A stretch of 64,000 nucleotides of DNA, taken from assembly GCA_001899255.1 (NCBI GenBank), contig MKVX01000018.1:1179150-1243149 (forward strand), in the 5' to 3' direction. Below, one piece after another: positions 43,386 to 53,445 of this stretch. The notes below the pieces were generated by a model that saw nothing but the letters and a program-made list of their open reading frames with translations, searched no databases and was not told where the DNA came from. The stretch is from Rhizobiales bacterium 62-47. Lineage in GTDB: Bacteria; Pseudomonadota; Alphaproteobacteria; Rhizobiales; Xanthobacteraceae. The position numbers and the translations under genes are program-made. Every line of letters begins with the position of its first letter. Position 1 is the first letter of the stretch.

Positions 43386-43553
43386 TCACATCGCCATCTG
43401 CTCGACGCCGCATTCCTTGCACGCGTAGGTCACCCGGCTGACGCCCTTCGGTGCCGAGACCTTGTTCTGCGCGCCGCATTTGCCGCACACTGCCATGATG
43501 CGGGTGTCGCCCTGCTTCACCGTCACGCCCTTGGCCGCTATCGCCTCGCGCAT
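43386..43553 (-). CDS. Truncated second copy of the zinc-ribbon gene
   Basis: 55 codons from ATG 43553, nearly identical to the last 55 residues of the gene at 44127-44333: 'MREAIAAKGVTVKQGDTRIM', 'AVCGKCGAQNKVSAPKGVSR', 'VTYACKECGVEQMAM'. The first 13 residues are lost and the sequence upstream joins directly to the cytochrome stop. All four Cys remain, so a functional short protein is possible, but there is no good ribosome-binding site. It could equally be a leftover of a duplication. Confidence 0.5.
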   Translation of the reverse strand: MREAIAAKGVTVKQGDTRIMAVCGKCGAQNKVSAPKGVSRVTYACKECGVEQMAM

Positions 43554-43574
43554 CAGCCGCAAAGGATCATCCTT

Positions 43575-44048
43575 TCATTTTATCCGATAGCTCGCGTGAC
43601 AGCCCACGCATTGCGCTGTTACTTCGGCAAGCCCTGCAAAGACAGGCTTCAGGTCGCCTGTCACGCCGGCATCCTGGGCGGTTACCGCAAACCGACTTGC
43701 CGCACGGTGCATCGCCGTTCCGGCATCTTGCATTCCCTGAGGCATATATTTGGCAACGTCCGCAGCGCCGTGTAAGCCGAGCGACGACATGCCGAGCCGC
43801 GTTTCAGCAAGCTTGGCTGCCTGCTCGGGATGTCCCATGCCAAGTTGCGACTGGATTTCCTGCAACGTCAGAAGATGGTCACGCATATTGGCAAGCGTGT
43901 GCTCGACGAGCGCCGGCGGAAATTTTACAAATTGCCGCGTATCCGAATGCTCGGGCGCCGACATATCATGACGATGTTGATGCTGAGCGATCGCGAGGCT
44001 CGTACCGCCAGCAAGAACCGCTGCGGCCAGGGTCACTAGATTGCGCAT
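43575..44048 (-). CDS. Cytochrome c'-like (class II) protein
   Basis: 157 aa from ATG 44048 (an 18-residue upstream extension is rejected). Signal peptide 'MRNLVTLAAAVLAGGTSLAI' then AQHQHRHDM. Helical mature part, with the haem motif CVGCH close to the C-terminus ('VTAQCVGCHASYRIK'), as in cytochromes c' and c-556. Met in 'KFPPALVEHTLANMRDHLLT' may be a ligand. Periplasmic electron transfer or NO binding is the family role. It lies between the two zinc-ribbon copies, all on the same strand. Confidence 0.85.
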   Translation of the reverse strand: MRNLVTLAAAVLAGGTSLAIAQHQHRHDMSAPEHSDTRQFVKFPPALVEHTLANMRDHLLTLQEIQSQLGMGHPEQAAKLAETRLGMSSLGLHGAADVAKYMPQGMQDAGTAMHRAASRFAVTAQDAGVTGDLKPVFAGLAEVTAQCVGCHASYRIK

Positions 44049-44126
44049 AGCGCTCCTCGAAATGCCGCGCCGTAAGCTTGGTGGTGGGAAACTCCCACGC
44101 AATAAGTCTCGGGTCCAATCACTTCC

Positions 44127-44333
44127 TCACATCGCCATCTGCTCGACGCCGCATTCCTTGCACGCGTAGGTCACCCGGCTGGTGCCCTTCGGCGCTGACA
44201 CCTTGTTCTGCGCGCCGCATCGGCCGCACGTCGCCATGATGCGCGTGTCGCCCTGCTTCACCGTCACGCCCTTGGCCGCCATCGCTTCGCGCATCAGCCG
44301 CTCGGCTTCTTCGCGCATCGCCTTCTTGTCCAT
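44127..44333 (-). CDS. Small zinc-ribbon protein (full copy)
   Basis: 68 aa from ATG 44333. Helical N-terminus 'MDKKAMREEAERLMREAMAA', then 'KQGDTRIMATCGRCGAQNKV' and 'RVTYACKECGVEQMAM': two CxxC pairs forming a zinc ribbon. A longer frame upstream is unnatural and rejected. Upstream of the cytochrome c'-like gene on the same strand, about 80 bp apart. Function unknown. Confidence 0.75.
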   Translation of the reverse strand: MDKKAMREEAERLMREAMAAKGVTVKQGDTRIMATCGRCGAQNKVSAPKGTSRVTYACKECGVEQMAM

Positions 44334-45053
44334 ATCGTCACCCGTAGTCTGAGCTCTCGAGCGGCTTGTACGCCCGAAATTCGCGCTTGCGGAAAAAAAA
44401 TATCGTTTGCTTATCCCCGGTCTGAAAAGTGCGCGTATCATGCTGCCGTCCTGCTCACGAGGGGCGCTTTCTAGAGGCGTCTTGAGGCGAAGCAGCAGCG
44501 GTGCCGGAACGGGCCAACGCCCCGCCCGGCCGGCTGACCGGCGTGGGTCGCCCCAAGCCGGTTGATGCGGCGCCTGCGCGTTGTGCCTCGCAAGCACACG
44601 TCCGGGAGGCTGGGGTCACCGTCCGGGCCTACAATGAGGCTCTGCCACGCGATGGCTGGACGCGGACAGGCCGAAGGCGGCGAAATCCGCCGGATGACGC
44701 GGGCGTGTGGCCCGTGGCCTGCCCCGGAAGCACGGTCCCCTCGCCCAAAATCGCCGCCAGTGGCGCGCCGCAAGGCGACGCGGTTCGTTTTCACCCGCCA
44801 GGTGAAAGCGGAACGCGACACTGACTACGGATGCGCCTTGCGGCGCGCCGCTCCCCTCATCGCTTGAGGGGAATCCTTGCGCAACTCGCGGCTTCAGCCG
44901 GCGAGAACGCGCGTGCATGGCTGTTTGAAAATCGAATCCGAAAAGACAATGCCGCCAGCATGGCCGCCTGCCATTGCTCGGCTTGCGCTTGCAGTCGGCA
45001 GTCCTATCCTGCGGCGAGAGAACGCACACAGGCAGAGGCGAGCGAGGATCACG
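44334..45053. other. 720-bp non-coding stretch
   Basis: No supported gene. Overlapping frames on both strands are Arg/Pro/Ala-rich with no ribosome-binding sites. The part 44740-44880 has short GC-rich inverted modules (CGCCGCAAGGCGACG, GCGCCTTGCGGCGCGCC) resembling further dispersed repeats. The last 60 bp hold the promoter side of the MaoC-like gene. Confidence 0.5.
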
Positions 45054-45539
45054 ATGGACGAGACTTTCGACCCGGCGCTGCACCGGCGCTACGAGACCCG
45101 CTGGTTAGAGGACTTCGCCATCGGCGAGAAGTTCATCCTGCCGAGCCGCACCATGACCGACGCCATCTTCCTCGCCTTCCAGGCCGCGAGCGGCGACAAT
45201 CACCCGATCCATTACGATGTCGAGTTCTGCCGCAGCCGCGGCATGCCGCACATGCTGGCGCATGGTTATCAGGTGCTGATCCAGACCGCGGCCGGCGCTG
45301 GGACGTTTCCATTCATGACCGAGGACAGCCTGATCGGCTTTCTCGATCAGTCGTCGAAGTTTCTCGCGCCGGTCTATGTCGGCGACACGCTGTACGGCAC
45401 GCTGACCATCGACGAGGTGACGCCCGGCCGCAGCACCGGCGTCATCGGAATGCGCAGCACGGTGCACAATCAGAACCGCGTGCTGGTGATGGAAGGCCGA
45501 CAGCGCTACCTGCTGCGGAAGAAGACGGTCACGTCCTGA
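45054..45539 (+). CDS. MaoC-like hot-dog dehydratase
   Basis: 161 aa from ATG 45054 (AGGA upstream); the frame before it has no homology. Hot-dog fold with hydratase motif 'FQAASGDNHPIHYDVEFCRS', plus 'HMLAHGYQVLIQTA' and 'FLAPVYVGDTLYGTLTIDEV'. The family hydrates or dehydrates acyl-CoA. It shares a terminator with the convergent MarR gene; both, with the acyl-CoA ligase, suggest a small aromatic/acyl catabolic set. Confidence 0.88.
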   Translation: MDETFDPALHRRYETRWLEDFAIGEKFILPSRTMTDAIFLAFQAASGDNHPIHYDVEFCRSRGMPHMLAHGYQVLIQTAAGAGTFPFMTEDSLIGFLDQSSKFLAPVYVGDTLYGTLTIDEVTPGRSTGVIGMRSTVHNQNRVLVMEGRQRYLLRKKTVTS

Positions 45540-45540
45540 C

Positions 45541-45582
45541 AAAAAAATGCACCGGCTCCGGGGGCAACTCCGGGCCAGTGCA
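45541..45582. terminator. Terminator between MaoC-like and MarR genes
   Basis: On the minus strand TGCACTGGCCCGG... pairs with CCGGAGCCGGTGCA and is followed by seven T. It directly abuts the MaoC stop and serves mainly the leftward MarR gene. Confidence 0.75.
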
Positions 45583-45677
45583 ATAGTTGAGGCAGTGTTC
45601 TTGATTATCGATTGAGTGGGAGCCGCCGGTCTTGCAGCCGGCGTGCTCCGGTTTTCCCTTGGAGGAGAAAGCGGAAA

Positions 45678-46193
45678 TCAGAGGCGATAGAGGATCTGGT
45701 CGGTCCAGAAACGCTCCAGCCGATGCAGCGACTTGTTGAGCGTGGCGAACTCCTCGTTGGAGATGCCGCCCACCTGCTCCACCGTCTTGACGTGCTTCTG
45801 ATACAGCGCGTCGACGATGCGGCGAATTTCCTGGCCCTGCGGCGTCAGACGAATGCGCACCGAGCGACGATCGACACGCGAACGCTGATGATCGAGGAAG
45901 CCGAGTTCGACCAGCTTCTTCAGGTTGTAGGAAACGTTGGAGCCGAGATAGTAACCGCGCGTGCGCAACTCACCGGCGGTCAACTCCTTGTCGCCGATAT
46001 TGTAGAGCAACAGCGCCTGCACCGAGTTGATATCGGCGCGACCACGGCGATCGAATTCATCCTTGATGACATCGAGCAGGCGGCGATGCAGCCGCTCTAC
46101 CAAAGTCAGTGCTTCAAGATAGAGCGGCTGCACCGGTGCTTGACCGTGTGCGCGATCGGCGGTTTCGACGGCCGTTGCGGCGGCTTTCATCAT
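45678..46193 (-). CDS. MarR-family regulator
   Basis: 171 aa. Winged HTH: 'VQALLLYNIGDKELTAGELR', 'GYYLGSNVSYNLKKLVELGF', 'HQRSRVDRRSVRIRLTPQGQ'. The dimer helices flank it. Such regulators often respond to aromatic or acyl-CoA ligands. The acyl-CoA ligase and MaoC-like genes next to it are candidate targets. No sharp operator identified in the AT-rich upstream region. Confidence 0.92.
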   Translation of the reverse strand: MMKAAATAVETADRAHGQAPVQPLYLEALTLVERLHRRLLDVIKDEFDRRGRADINSVQALLLYNIGDKELTAGELRTRGYYLGSNVSYNLKKLVELGFLDHQRSRVDRRSVRIRLTPQGQEIRRIVDALYQKHVKTVEQVGGISNEEFATLNKSLHRLERFWTDQILYRL

Positions 46194-46552
46194 GACACTA
46201 CCCCTGTTGTCGTTTTTATCGACTTATTCGACGAAACTTTTGTCTCGCCTGATAGCCAAACCATAGGGGTGCCGTTTGAAGATCAGCTTAAATAAGACAA
46301 TAAAGAGATCATGAATTTAAGACAGTGAATCGCACATTAAGCCCGTGAACAAAGGGCTTTTCGTAACAGTCTGTTGACTCCGGAACCGCGATGTTCACGC
46401 TTCGTCTGCGCCCGCTGTCGCATTTGCGAACACACCCGGTCGAATTGGAAACATTCGCGTAAGATTGGTGACCGCCGCGTTAGGGTGACTGAATTCTTAG
46501 CGCGAAAAAATTGCGGAAAATTCGTCGAAAACTTTCCGCCGCGTCGTCATTT
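46194..46552. other. Intergenic region, MarR upstream
   Basis: About 360 bp, locally AT-rich (46195-46340), with the promoter of the MarR gene and the 3' flank of the acyl-CoA ligase gene. No gene or clear palindrome found. Confidence 0.5.
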
Positions 46553-48118
46553 TCAGGCAACGCCGCGCGTTCGGCCTTCCCAATATGGCGCACGCAAAGC
46601 CTTGCGGTCGATTTTGCCCAAACCGGTCACCGGAATCTCGCTGACGAAATCGATGCTCTTCGGCGACCATGGCGCGCCGCGCTTGGCTTTGACATGCGCC
46701 TGCAATTCCGCCGCATCGTTATTGGCGCCGGCCTTCAACACGACGAAGGCTTTCACCGCCTCGCCCCATTTGTCATCGGGAATGCCGATCACCGCAGCTG
46801 ACGCGACAGCATGATGCGCCATCAATGCATCCTCGACTTCGCGAGGATAGATATTGAAGCCGCCGGAGATGATCATATCTTTGGTGCGGTCGACGATGTA
46901 GAAATAGCCTTCTGCATCCTTCACCGCGACATCGCCGGTGTGCAGCCAGCCGCCGCGAAATGCTTCCTCGGTCGCCTCGGGCCGTTTCCAGTAACCGTCC
47001 ATCACCAGCGTGCCGCGCACGCAGATCTCACCGGCCTCCCCCACGCCCACCTCGCGCATGTCGAAATCGAACAGCTTGACATCAACCAGCGGATTGGGTC
47101 GACCGCAAGAACCGAGCCGGCCTGGTTTCGTTACGTCGTGATCGATCTTGCGCATCGTGGTGATGCATTGCGGCGCTTCGGTCTGGCCGTAAAGCTGCAC
47201 AAAGATCGAACCGAAGATGTCGATGCCCTCGCGCAGGCGATCCGGCGACATCGGCGCGGCGCCATACACGATCATGTCGAGCGACGACAGATCGTAACGC
47301 GCACGCAATTGCGGCGCATCGATCAACGCGTAGATAAGCGTCGGCACCAGAAATGCCGCGGTGATCTTTTCCTCGGCGACGACACGGCAGTAGGATTCAG
47401 TTTCGAAACCCTGCACCAGCCGCGTGAAGCCGCCGCGCAGCATCACCGGGTACAACGTTACGCCGGCAGCGTGGCTGATGGGCGTCGCGGCAAGAAAACG
47501 GATCTCGGCCGGCCAGTCCCAATCGGCGTAAAGACACGTCGCCATCGTCGCGACGACACGATGCGGCAGCATCACCCCCTTGGAACGCCCTGTCGTTCCA
47601 CCAGTGTAAGCCAACCACGCAATCGCATTGACATCGCTCTCATCGACCAGCGGCTCCGGACGCGCGCTTGGCAATTCTGCAAGCAGATCGCGCGCACCTT
47701 CGACAGGGCCGAACGACAGCAGATGCTTCAGGCCTGACACGCGCGACTTGATGGCGAGACCGCGCGGAGCGAATTTGCCGGCCTCGACGATCAGGGCATC
47801 GATCTCGGCATCCTCGATGATGAAGGCATGATCGTCTTCCGCAGCCATCGGATGCAGCGGCGTGTAGCGCAATCCCATCACCATCGCAGCACTGATTGCC
47901 GCCCAGGACTCGGCACGGTTGCCCGACAGGATCGACACGGCGTCGCCGCGCCTCAGGCCGACCGCACGAAACAGCGCGATGAACCGGGCAATGGCATCGC
48001 CAAGCTCACGGTAACTCCACCGGATCTGCCCGTCGGCAAGCGCCGGACGATCCCCGAACCGCGCGACCGCATTCACGATGAGGCTGCCAGCCGTTCCGCC
48101 GGTGTGAAGCTGTTGCAA
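46553..48118 (-). CDS. Acyl-CoA synthetase (AMP-forming)
   Basis: 521 aa from TTG 48118 with GGGAGG 6 bp upstream. AMP-binding 'WLAYTGGTTGRSKGVMLPHR', 'VQLYGQTEAPQCITTM', 'GWLHTGDVAVKDAEGYFYIV', 'DRTKDMIISGGFNIYPREVE', and catalytic Lys in 'VTGLGKIDRKALR'. It activates a carboxylic acid to its CoA ester, fatty or aromatic. Substrate is unassigned. Confidence 0.92.
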   Translation of the reverse strand: MQQLHTGGTAGSLIVNAVARFGDRPALADGQIRWSYRELGDAIARFIALFRAVGLRRGDAVSILSGNRAESWAAISAAMVMGLRYTPLHPMAAEDDHAFIIEDAEIDALIVEAGKFAPRGLAIKSRVSGLKHLLSFGPVEGARDLLAELPSARPEPLVDESDVNAIAWLAYTGGTTGRSKGVMLPHRVVATMATCLYADWDWPAEIRFLAATPISHAAGVTLYPVMLRGGFTRLVQGFETESYCRVVAEEKITAAFLVPTLIYALIDAPQLRARYDLSSLDMIVYGAAPMSPDRLREGIDIFGSIFVQLYGQTEAPQCITTMRKIDHDVTKPGRLGSCGRPNPLVDVKLFDFDMREVGVGEAGEICVRGTLVMDGYWKRPEATEEAFRGGWLHTGDVAVKDAEGYFYIVDRTKDMIISGGFNIYPREVEDALMAHHAVASAAVIGIPDDKWGEAVKAFVVLKAGANNDAAELQAHVKAKRGAPWSPKSIDFVSEIPVTGLGKIDRKALRAPYWEGRTRGVA

Positions 48119-48162
48119 TCCATCCTCCCGTTGAATTTCTTATCGTCCGGTGCGGTCGAAAC

Positions 48163-48672
48163 CTATGGCGGCCGTTCGCGCGCAGCGAGCCAGGCCAACG
48201 CCAGGTACAGCGCGAGAAAAAGCACTTCGATGCCGACGACGACAAGGCTGCCGCCGTAGATGGTCGGGAACATCAGTTCGATGACCGCCATCGAGACGAC
48301 GGTGGTCAACCAAACGACGGCGCCCCACGGCGTTGCAAGCCAGAGTCCGACCGCAGCGACCAACTCAATGACCGCGAAATAGATGGTGGCGGCCTGCCAG
48401 GCCATCGACTGGCTTTCGAAGGCCGTATCGTCGGTTCCGACAAAGCCGGTGATCTGCGCCCAGTGGTAAAGGCCTTTGGCTATCGAAAGCACGGCCATCA
48501 CGCGCAGGAACAACACGAGACGGCGAGTCCAGACGCTTTCGTCGGAGTCGGACCTGTTCAAGCCGATGCCGAGCACCGGCAGGGGCTTGTGCCGCTTCGC
48601 AGCATCGCGCGACGATGTCTGGACCATTCTCGTTGTTACTCTTGCCGACGCGGCCTGTTCAACCCGATTCAT
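48163..48672 (-). CDS. DUF6163-like four-helix membrane protein
   Basis: About 169 aa from ATG 48672 (later Met also possible). Four hydrophobic segments after residue 55: 'RRLVLFLRVMAVLSIAKGLY', 'AATIYFAVIELVAAVGLWLA', 'AVVWLTTVVSMAVIELMFP', 'VVGIEVLFLALYLALAWLAA'. A basic N-terminal tail faces the cytoplasm. Lies between the acyl-CoA ligase and divergent hemB; this neighbourhood of hemB is common in the group. Function unknown. Confidence 0.75.
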   Translation of the reverse strand: MNRVEQAASARVTTRMVQTSSRDAAKRHKPLPVLGIGLNRSDSDESVWTRRLVLFLRVMAVLSIAKGLYHWAQITGFVGTDDTAFESQSMAWQAATIYFAVIELVAAVGLWLATPWGAVVWLTTVVSMAVIELMFPTIYGGSLVVVGIEVLFLALYLALAWLAARERPP

Positions 48673-48722
48673 GGCCCCTCGTGCCCGCAAAATCAATCGT
48701 CCCCTGCGTTCCGGCGCGGTGA

Positions 48723-49856
<1,134 letters not shown>

Positions 49857-50000
49857 TTCCGTCGGTTAGCCAGCGGCGCCTCGCCGCGTCCATTGCTGGC
49901 ACGCAACTTTGCAAGTCAGTCACTCCCAAGGCCTTGCAAGGGGGCTGAGCTATCTCCATGTCACCGGACGTTAAGGCGCTTCGGTCGAGGAGGACCGCTC

Positions 50001-50543
50001 ATGTCGGAGTACAATGCAAGCGACAGCGGCAATGTCCCACGCATGGACGTGCGGCCGCACGCCTACGATCCCTACACCCATCCGGAGCTGTTTCGCGGCG
50101 TTTTGACGCGGCGATCGTTTGCGTTTCTGATCGACCTGCTGGTGCTGTCGGTCCCGATCATTCTGGCGGTGATATTCATCGCGGTGTTCGGCGTGCTGAC
50201 GCTTGGGCTGGGCTGGGCGTTGTTCTGGCTGGTTTCGCCGGCGTCGGTGATCTGGGCCATCGTCTACTATGGCGCCTCGCTCGGTGGCCCTCACTCGGCG
50301 ACCGTGGGCATGCGGACGATGGGTCTCGAGATGCGGACCTGGTACGGTGCGCCCAGTTACTTCGTTCTCGGAGCCACCCATGCCGTGGTGTTCTGGATTT
50401 CGATTTCCGTGCTAACCCCGCTGGTATTGCTGGTGGGCCTGTTCAACGCCCGCGGGCGACTACTGCACGACGTCATCCTCGGAACCGTCGTTGTCAACAG
50501 TCCGGTTGGCTCCCCCGTCACCGAGGGCGCCCGGGGCTGGTAA
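50001..50543 (+). CDS. RDD-family membrane protein
   Basis: 180 aa from ATG 50001 with a strong GAGGAGG. RDD motif 'RSFAFLIDLLVLSVPIILAV', then helices 'FGVLTLGLGWALFWLVSPAS', 'PHSATVGMRTMGLEMRT' and 'HAVVFWISISVLTPLVLLV'. Three to four membrane segments. RDD proteins are suspected transporters. Between hemB and bpt on the same strand. Confidence 0.88.
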   Translation: MSEYNASDSGNVPRMDVRPHAYDPYTHPELFRGVLTRRSFAFLIDLLVLSVPIILAVIFIAVFGVLTLGLGWALFWLVSPASVIWAIVYYGASLGGPHSATVGMRTMGLEMRTWYGAPSYFVLGATHAVVFWISISVLTPLVLLVGLFNARGRLLHDVILGTVVVNSPVGSPVTEGARGW

Positions 50544-50623
50544 CTGTAACTGCGGCAAAGGCGTTGACCAAAGCCGGCCGTCAGGGCGATGCTAGGGGCC
50601 GTTTAGGAGGCTGACGAGATTCG

Positions 50624-51397
50624 GTGACGCAACACTCCCGCGACACTCCGCAGTTCTATCTGACGGCGCCTTCGCCCTGCCCGTATCTGGCTGGCCGGCA
50701 AGAACGCAAGGTATTTACGCATCTTGTCGGCGACAAAGCCGGTGAGCTGAACGACCTGCTGACCCACGGCGGCTTCCGCCGCAGCCAGTCCATTGCCTAT
50801 CGCCCGGCCTGCGATCAATGCCACGCCTGCGTCTCGGTGCGGATCATCGCCAACGAGTTCCGGCCGTCGCGCAACTTTCGCAAGGTGCAGGCCCGCAATG
50901 CCGACGTCGTCGGCGAGCTGCGCAGCGCCGTCCCGACCTCCGAGCAATATTCGGTCTTCCGTGCCTATCTAGATCGCAGGCATCGCAGCGGCGGCATGGC
51001 CGACATGACGGTGCTCGACTATGCGATGATGGTCGAGGACAGCCACGTCGAAACCCGCATCGTCGAATATCGCCGGCGTAACGTGGACAGCGGCATCACT
51101 CACCGCGGCGGCGATCTGATCGCCGTGGCCCTCACCGACGTGCTCAGCGACGGCCTCTCGATGGTCTATTCGTTCTTCGAACCGGGTGAGGCAAACCGTT
51201 CGCTCGGCACCTTTATGATCCTCGATCACATCGCGCGAGCCCGCAGGCTCGGGCTGCCCTACGTCTATCTCGGCTACTGGATCGAAGGCTCGCGCAAGAT
51301 GGACTACAAGGGACGCTTTCTGCCGCAGCAGCGCCTCGCGCCGAGCGGCTGGCTCCGCGTCGATGCCACCGGGGCCGCATCGGAGCCGCAGGACTGA
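50624..51397 (+). CDS. bpt: Aspartate/glutamate leucyltransferase (N-end rule)
   Basis: 257 aa from GTG 50624 with AGGAGG about 13 bp upstream. '[20 protein letters not shown]', Cys-rich '[15 protein letters not shown]', '[20 protein letters not shown]', and C-terminal '[20 protein letters not shown]'. This is the ATE/Bpt family that adds Leu from tRNA to N-terminal Asp/Glu, targeting proteins to ClpAP. Likely in line with the RDD gene. Confidence 0.95.
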   Translation: MTQHSRDTPQFYLTAPSPCPYLAGRQERKVFTHLVGDKAGELNDLLTHGGFRRSQSIAYRPACDQCHACVSVRIIANEFRPSRNFRKVQARNADVVGELRSAVPTSEQYSVFRAYLDRRHRSGGMADMTVLDYAMMVEDSHVETRIVEYRRRNVDSGITHRGGDLIAVALTDVLSDGLSMVYSFFEPGEANRSLGTFMILDHIARARRLGLPYVYLGYWIEGSRKMDYKGRFLPQQRLAPSGWLRVDATGAASEPQD

Positions 51398-51424
51398 GCT
51401 GCCCATTGCATCGGCGTTTTCCAG

Positions 51425-52819
51425 CTAGCCGAAGGCGGTGTCGAACAGCAGTTTGACATTGAGGATGACGATGACACCGGCGATCAACCACGCCAGCGCC
51501 GCCGTCCCACGCGAGATGACGAGGTCGCCCATCTTGCTGCGATCTGACACGAACCGCACCAGCGGAATCACCGCGAACGGCAACTGCATCGACAGGATCA
51601 CCTGACTGAGAACGAGAAGCTGGCCGGTGCCGCGCTCGCCGTAAAGCCAGGTCACGACCACAACGGGAACGATGGCAATGCCGCGCGTCACCAGCCTGCG
51701 TGCCCACGTCGGCAGGCGCAGATCGAGGAAGCCTTCCATCACGATCTGACCGGCGAGCGTTGCCGTGACGGTTGAGTTCAAACCCGACGCCAGCAGTGCG
51801 ACGGCGAACAAAGTGGATGCGATGCCGAGCCCCAGCAGCGGCGACAGGAGCCGATGCGCATCACTGATTTCGGCGACTTCGGTATGTCCGCTCTGGTGGA
51901 ACGTCGCGGCCGCGACGATCAGGATCGAAGCATTGACGAACAGCGCCAGCATAAGCGCGATGGTGCTATCGGTGACGGCCCACTTGATAGCCTCACGCCG
52001 TCCCTTGGTCGTCCGCTCGTAGGCACGCGTCTGCACGATTGACGAATGCAGGTACAGATTGTGCGGCATCACCGTCGCGCCGATGATGCCAATGGCGATG
52101 TAGAGCATCTCCGGACGGGTCACAATCTCCTTCGACGGCAGAAAGCCCTGCAAAATCGCTGCAACCGGCGGCGCTGCAGCGGCAATCTGCACCGCGAAGC
52201 AGACCGCGATGACGATCAGCAGCGCAATGACAAATGCCTCGAGAAAACGGAAGCCTTTGTTCATCAGCAACAGCAGAAGGAAGGCGTCGAGCGCCGTGAT
52301 CAAGGCGCCGCCAATCAGTGGAATACCGAACAGCAGTTGCAGGGCAATCGCAGTGCCGATCACCTCCGCGAGGTCGCAGGCGATAATGGCGGCCTCACAG
52401 GCCAGCCAAAGCATGATGCCGACCGGTTTCGAGAAGCTGTCGCGGCAGGCCTGGGCAAGATCGCGATCGGTTGCGATGCCGAGCCGCGCCGCCAAAGCCT
52501 GCAACAGGATCGCCATCACATTGGACAGCAGGATCACCGAAAGTAGCGTGTAGCCAAACTGCGCACCGCCCGCGAGATCGGTCGCCCAGTTGCCGGGATC
52601 CATATAGCCGACCGAGACCATATAGCCCGGCCCCAAGAAGGCCAGCAGGCGCCGGAACCAGTGCACGCCTGCGGGAACCGCAATGGTCGCATTGACCTCG
52701 GAGAGGCTTCGGCGACGCTCGGGATCGCCCTCGTTGCGCCAGCCGGACGGGGTTGGCGAGCCTGTCTCCGATGCTGTCCCCACGGCGGTTGGGGCAGATT
52801 TTCCCGTGAAAGCATCCAT
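51425..52819 (-). CDS. mntH: Nramp manganese/divalent-metal transporter
   Basis: 464 aa, 11 or so helices. '[20 protein letters not shown]' is the TM1 metal motif DPGN; '[18 protein letters not shown]' is the TM6 MPH motif. It imports Mn2+ (and other divalent metals) with protons. The N-terminal 45 residues are polar. A TTGCA-type palindrome 40 bp upstream of the start suggests repression by a Fur/Mur-type regulator when Mn is plentiful. Confidence 0.95.
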   Translation of the reverse strand: MDAFTGKSAPTAVGTASETGSPTPSGWRNEGDPERRRSLSEVNATIAVPAGVHWFRRLLAFLGPGYMVSVGYMDPGNWATDLAGGAQFGYTLLSVILLSNVMAILLQALAARLGIATDRDLAQACRDSFSKPVGIMLWLACEAAIIACDLAEVIGTAIALQLLFGIPLIGGALITALDAFLLLLLMNKGFRFLEAFVIALLIVIAVCFAVQIAAAAPPVAAILQGFLPSKEIVTRPEMLYIAIGIIGATVMPHNLYLHSSIVQTRAYERTTKGRREAIKWAVTDSTIALMLALFVNASILIVAAATFHQSGHTEVAEISDAHRLLSPLLGLGIASTLFAVALLASGLNSTVTATLAGQIVMEGFLDLRLPTWARRLVTRGIAIVPVVVVTWLYGERGTGQLLVLSQVILSMQLPFAVIPLVRFVSDRSKMGDLVISRGTAALAWLIAGVIVILNVKLLFDTAFG

Positions 52820-52848
52820 TTGGCTAAGATGACCGAAAGCGCCCTTTA

Positions 52849-52872
52849 TTGCAACTGATTTGCATCTGCAAA
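52849..52872. promoter_or_regulatory. Candidate Mur/Fur-type operator of mntH
   Basis: TTGCAACTGATTTGCATCTG then CAAA: three TTGCA-type half-sites, two of them forming the palindrome TTGCA-TC-TGCAA (52860-52871). It lies 30-53 bp upstream of the mntH start. In Bradyrhizobium japonicum mntH is known to be manganese-regulated by the Fur protein; that this is the site is inference. Confidence 0.55.
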
Positions 52873-53071
52873 AAACTTGAGATCGACTTGCGATGGTGCT
52901 CGCTTGCTTAGCGGCCCACAGCCATCACCTCACCGGCGATACTTTCGGATGGCTGCGAGTGACTGCCGACAGTTCAACGCAACACCGAGCGAGGCCCGTG
53001 ATGAGGCCGTGCGGCAGAGTGACCGGTGATGACGGATACCTCCGAGACGTACCGGCAGTGTTGCGCCGGGT

Positions 53072-53347
53072 TCAGGTCTTGGTGGTCTGAAGCTTATACG
53101 CGGCCAATAGCTCGGTGACCTCGATGCCATCGATCGTCATGCCGTCGTAGCGGCTCTCGCTGATCGAGGCGCCGGCGAGGTTCGCCTTGGTCAAACGCAA
53201 GCCGGCAAGATTGACGTAATCGACGTGCCAGCCAGACATGTTGACATTGTGCAGCGTCGCGCCGGAGGCGTTGACGTCGTCGAACAGCGAACCGGAAATA
53301 TCCGACCCCTTGATGCTCAAGCGCTGCTTCTGGTCATGAATCTTCAT
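53072..53347 (-). CDS. Pentapeptide-repeat protein
   Basis: 91 aa from ATG 53347. Residues 11-65 hold A(D/N)LxX-like repeats: 'IKGSDISGSLFDDVNASGA', 'TLHNVNMSGWHVDYVNLAGL', 'RLTKANLAGASISES', enough for two to three coils of a right-handed beta-helix. A C-terminal helix follows. The long upstream extension into parC is rejected. Pentapeptide proteins sometimes shield gyrase/topoisomerase IV; the adjacent parC is suggestive but the repeat is short. Confidence 0.8.
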   Translation of the reverse strand: MKIHDQKQRLSIKGSDISGSLFDDVNASGATLHNVNMSGWHVDYVNLAGLRLTKANLAGASISESRYDGMTIDGIEVTELLAAYKLQTTKT

Positions 53348-53445
53348 GCTAGCCCCATCGCATACGGGTCCGGATGCAATCCACCGATCATGCGACGATA
53401 GAGGCTGCTCGTAGACGAGCCAAGCGAAACAGCCTCCGACGCCTG

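Noticed and set aside
44501-44867. Overlapping frames upstream of the MaoC-like gene
   Set aside because: All are Arg/Pro-rich without starts supported by ribosome-binding sites; the stretch looks like non-coding DNA with GC-rich repeats.
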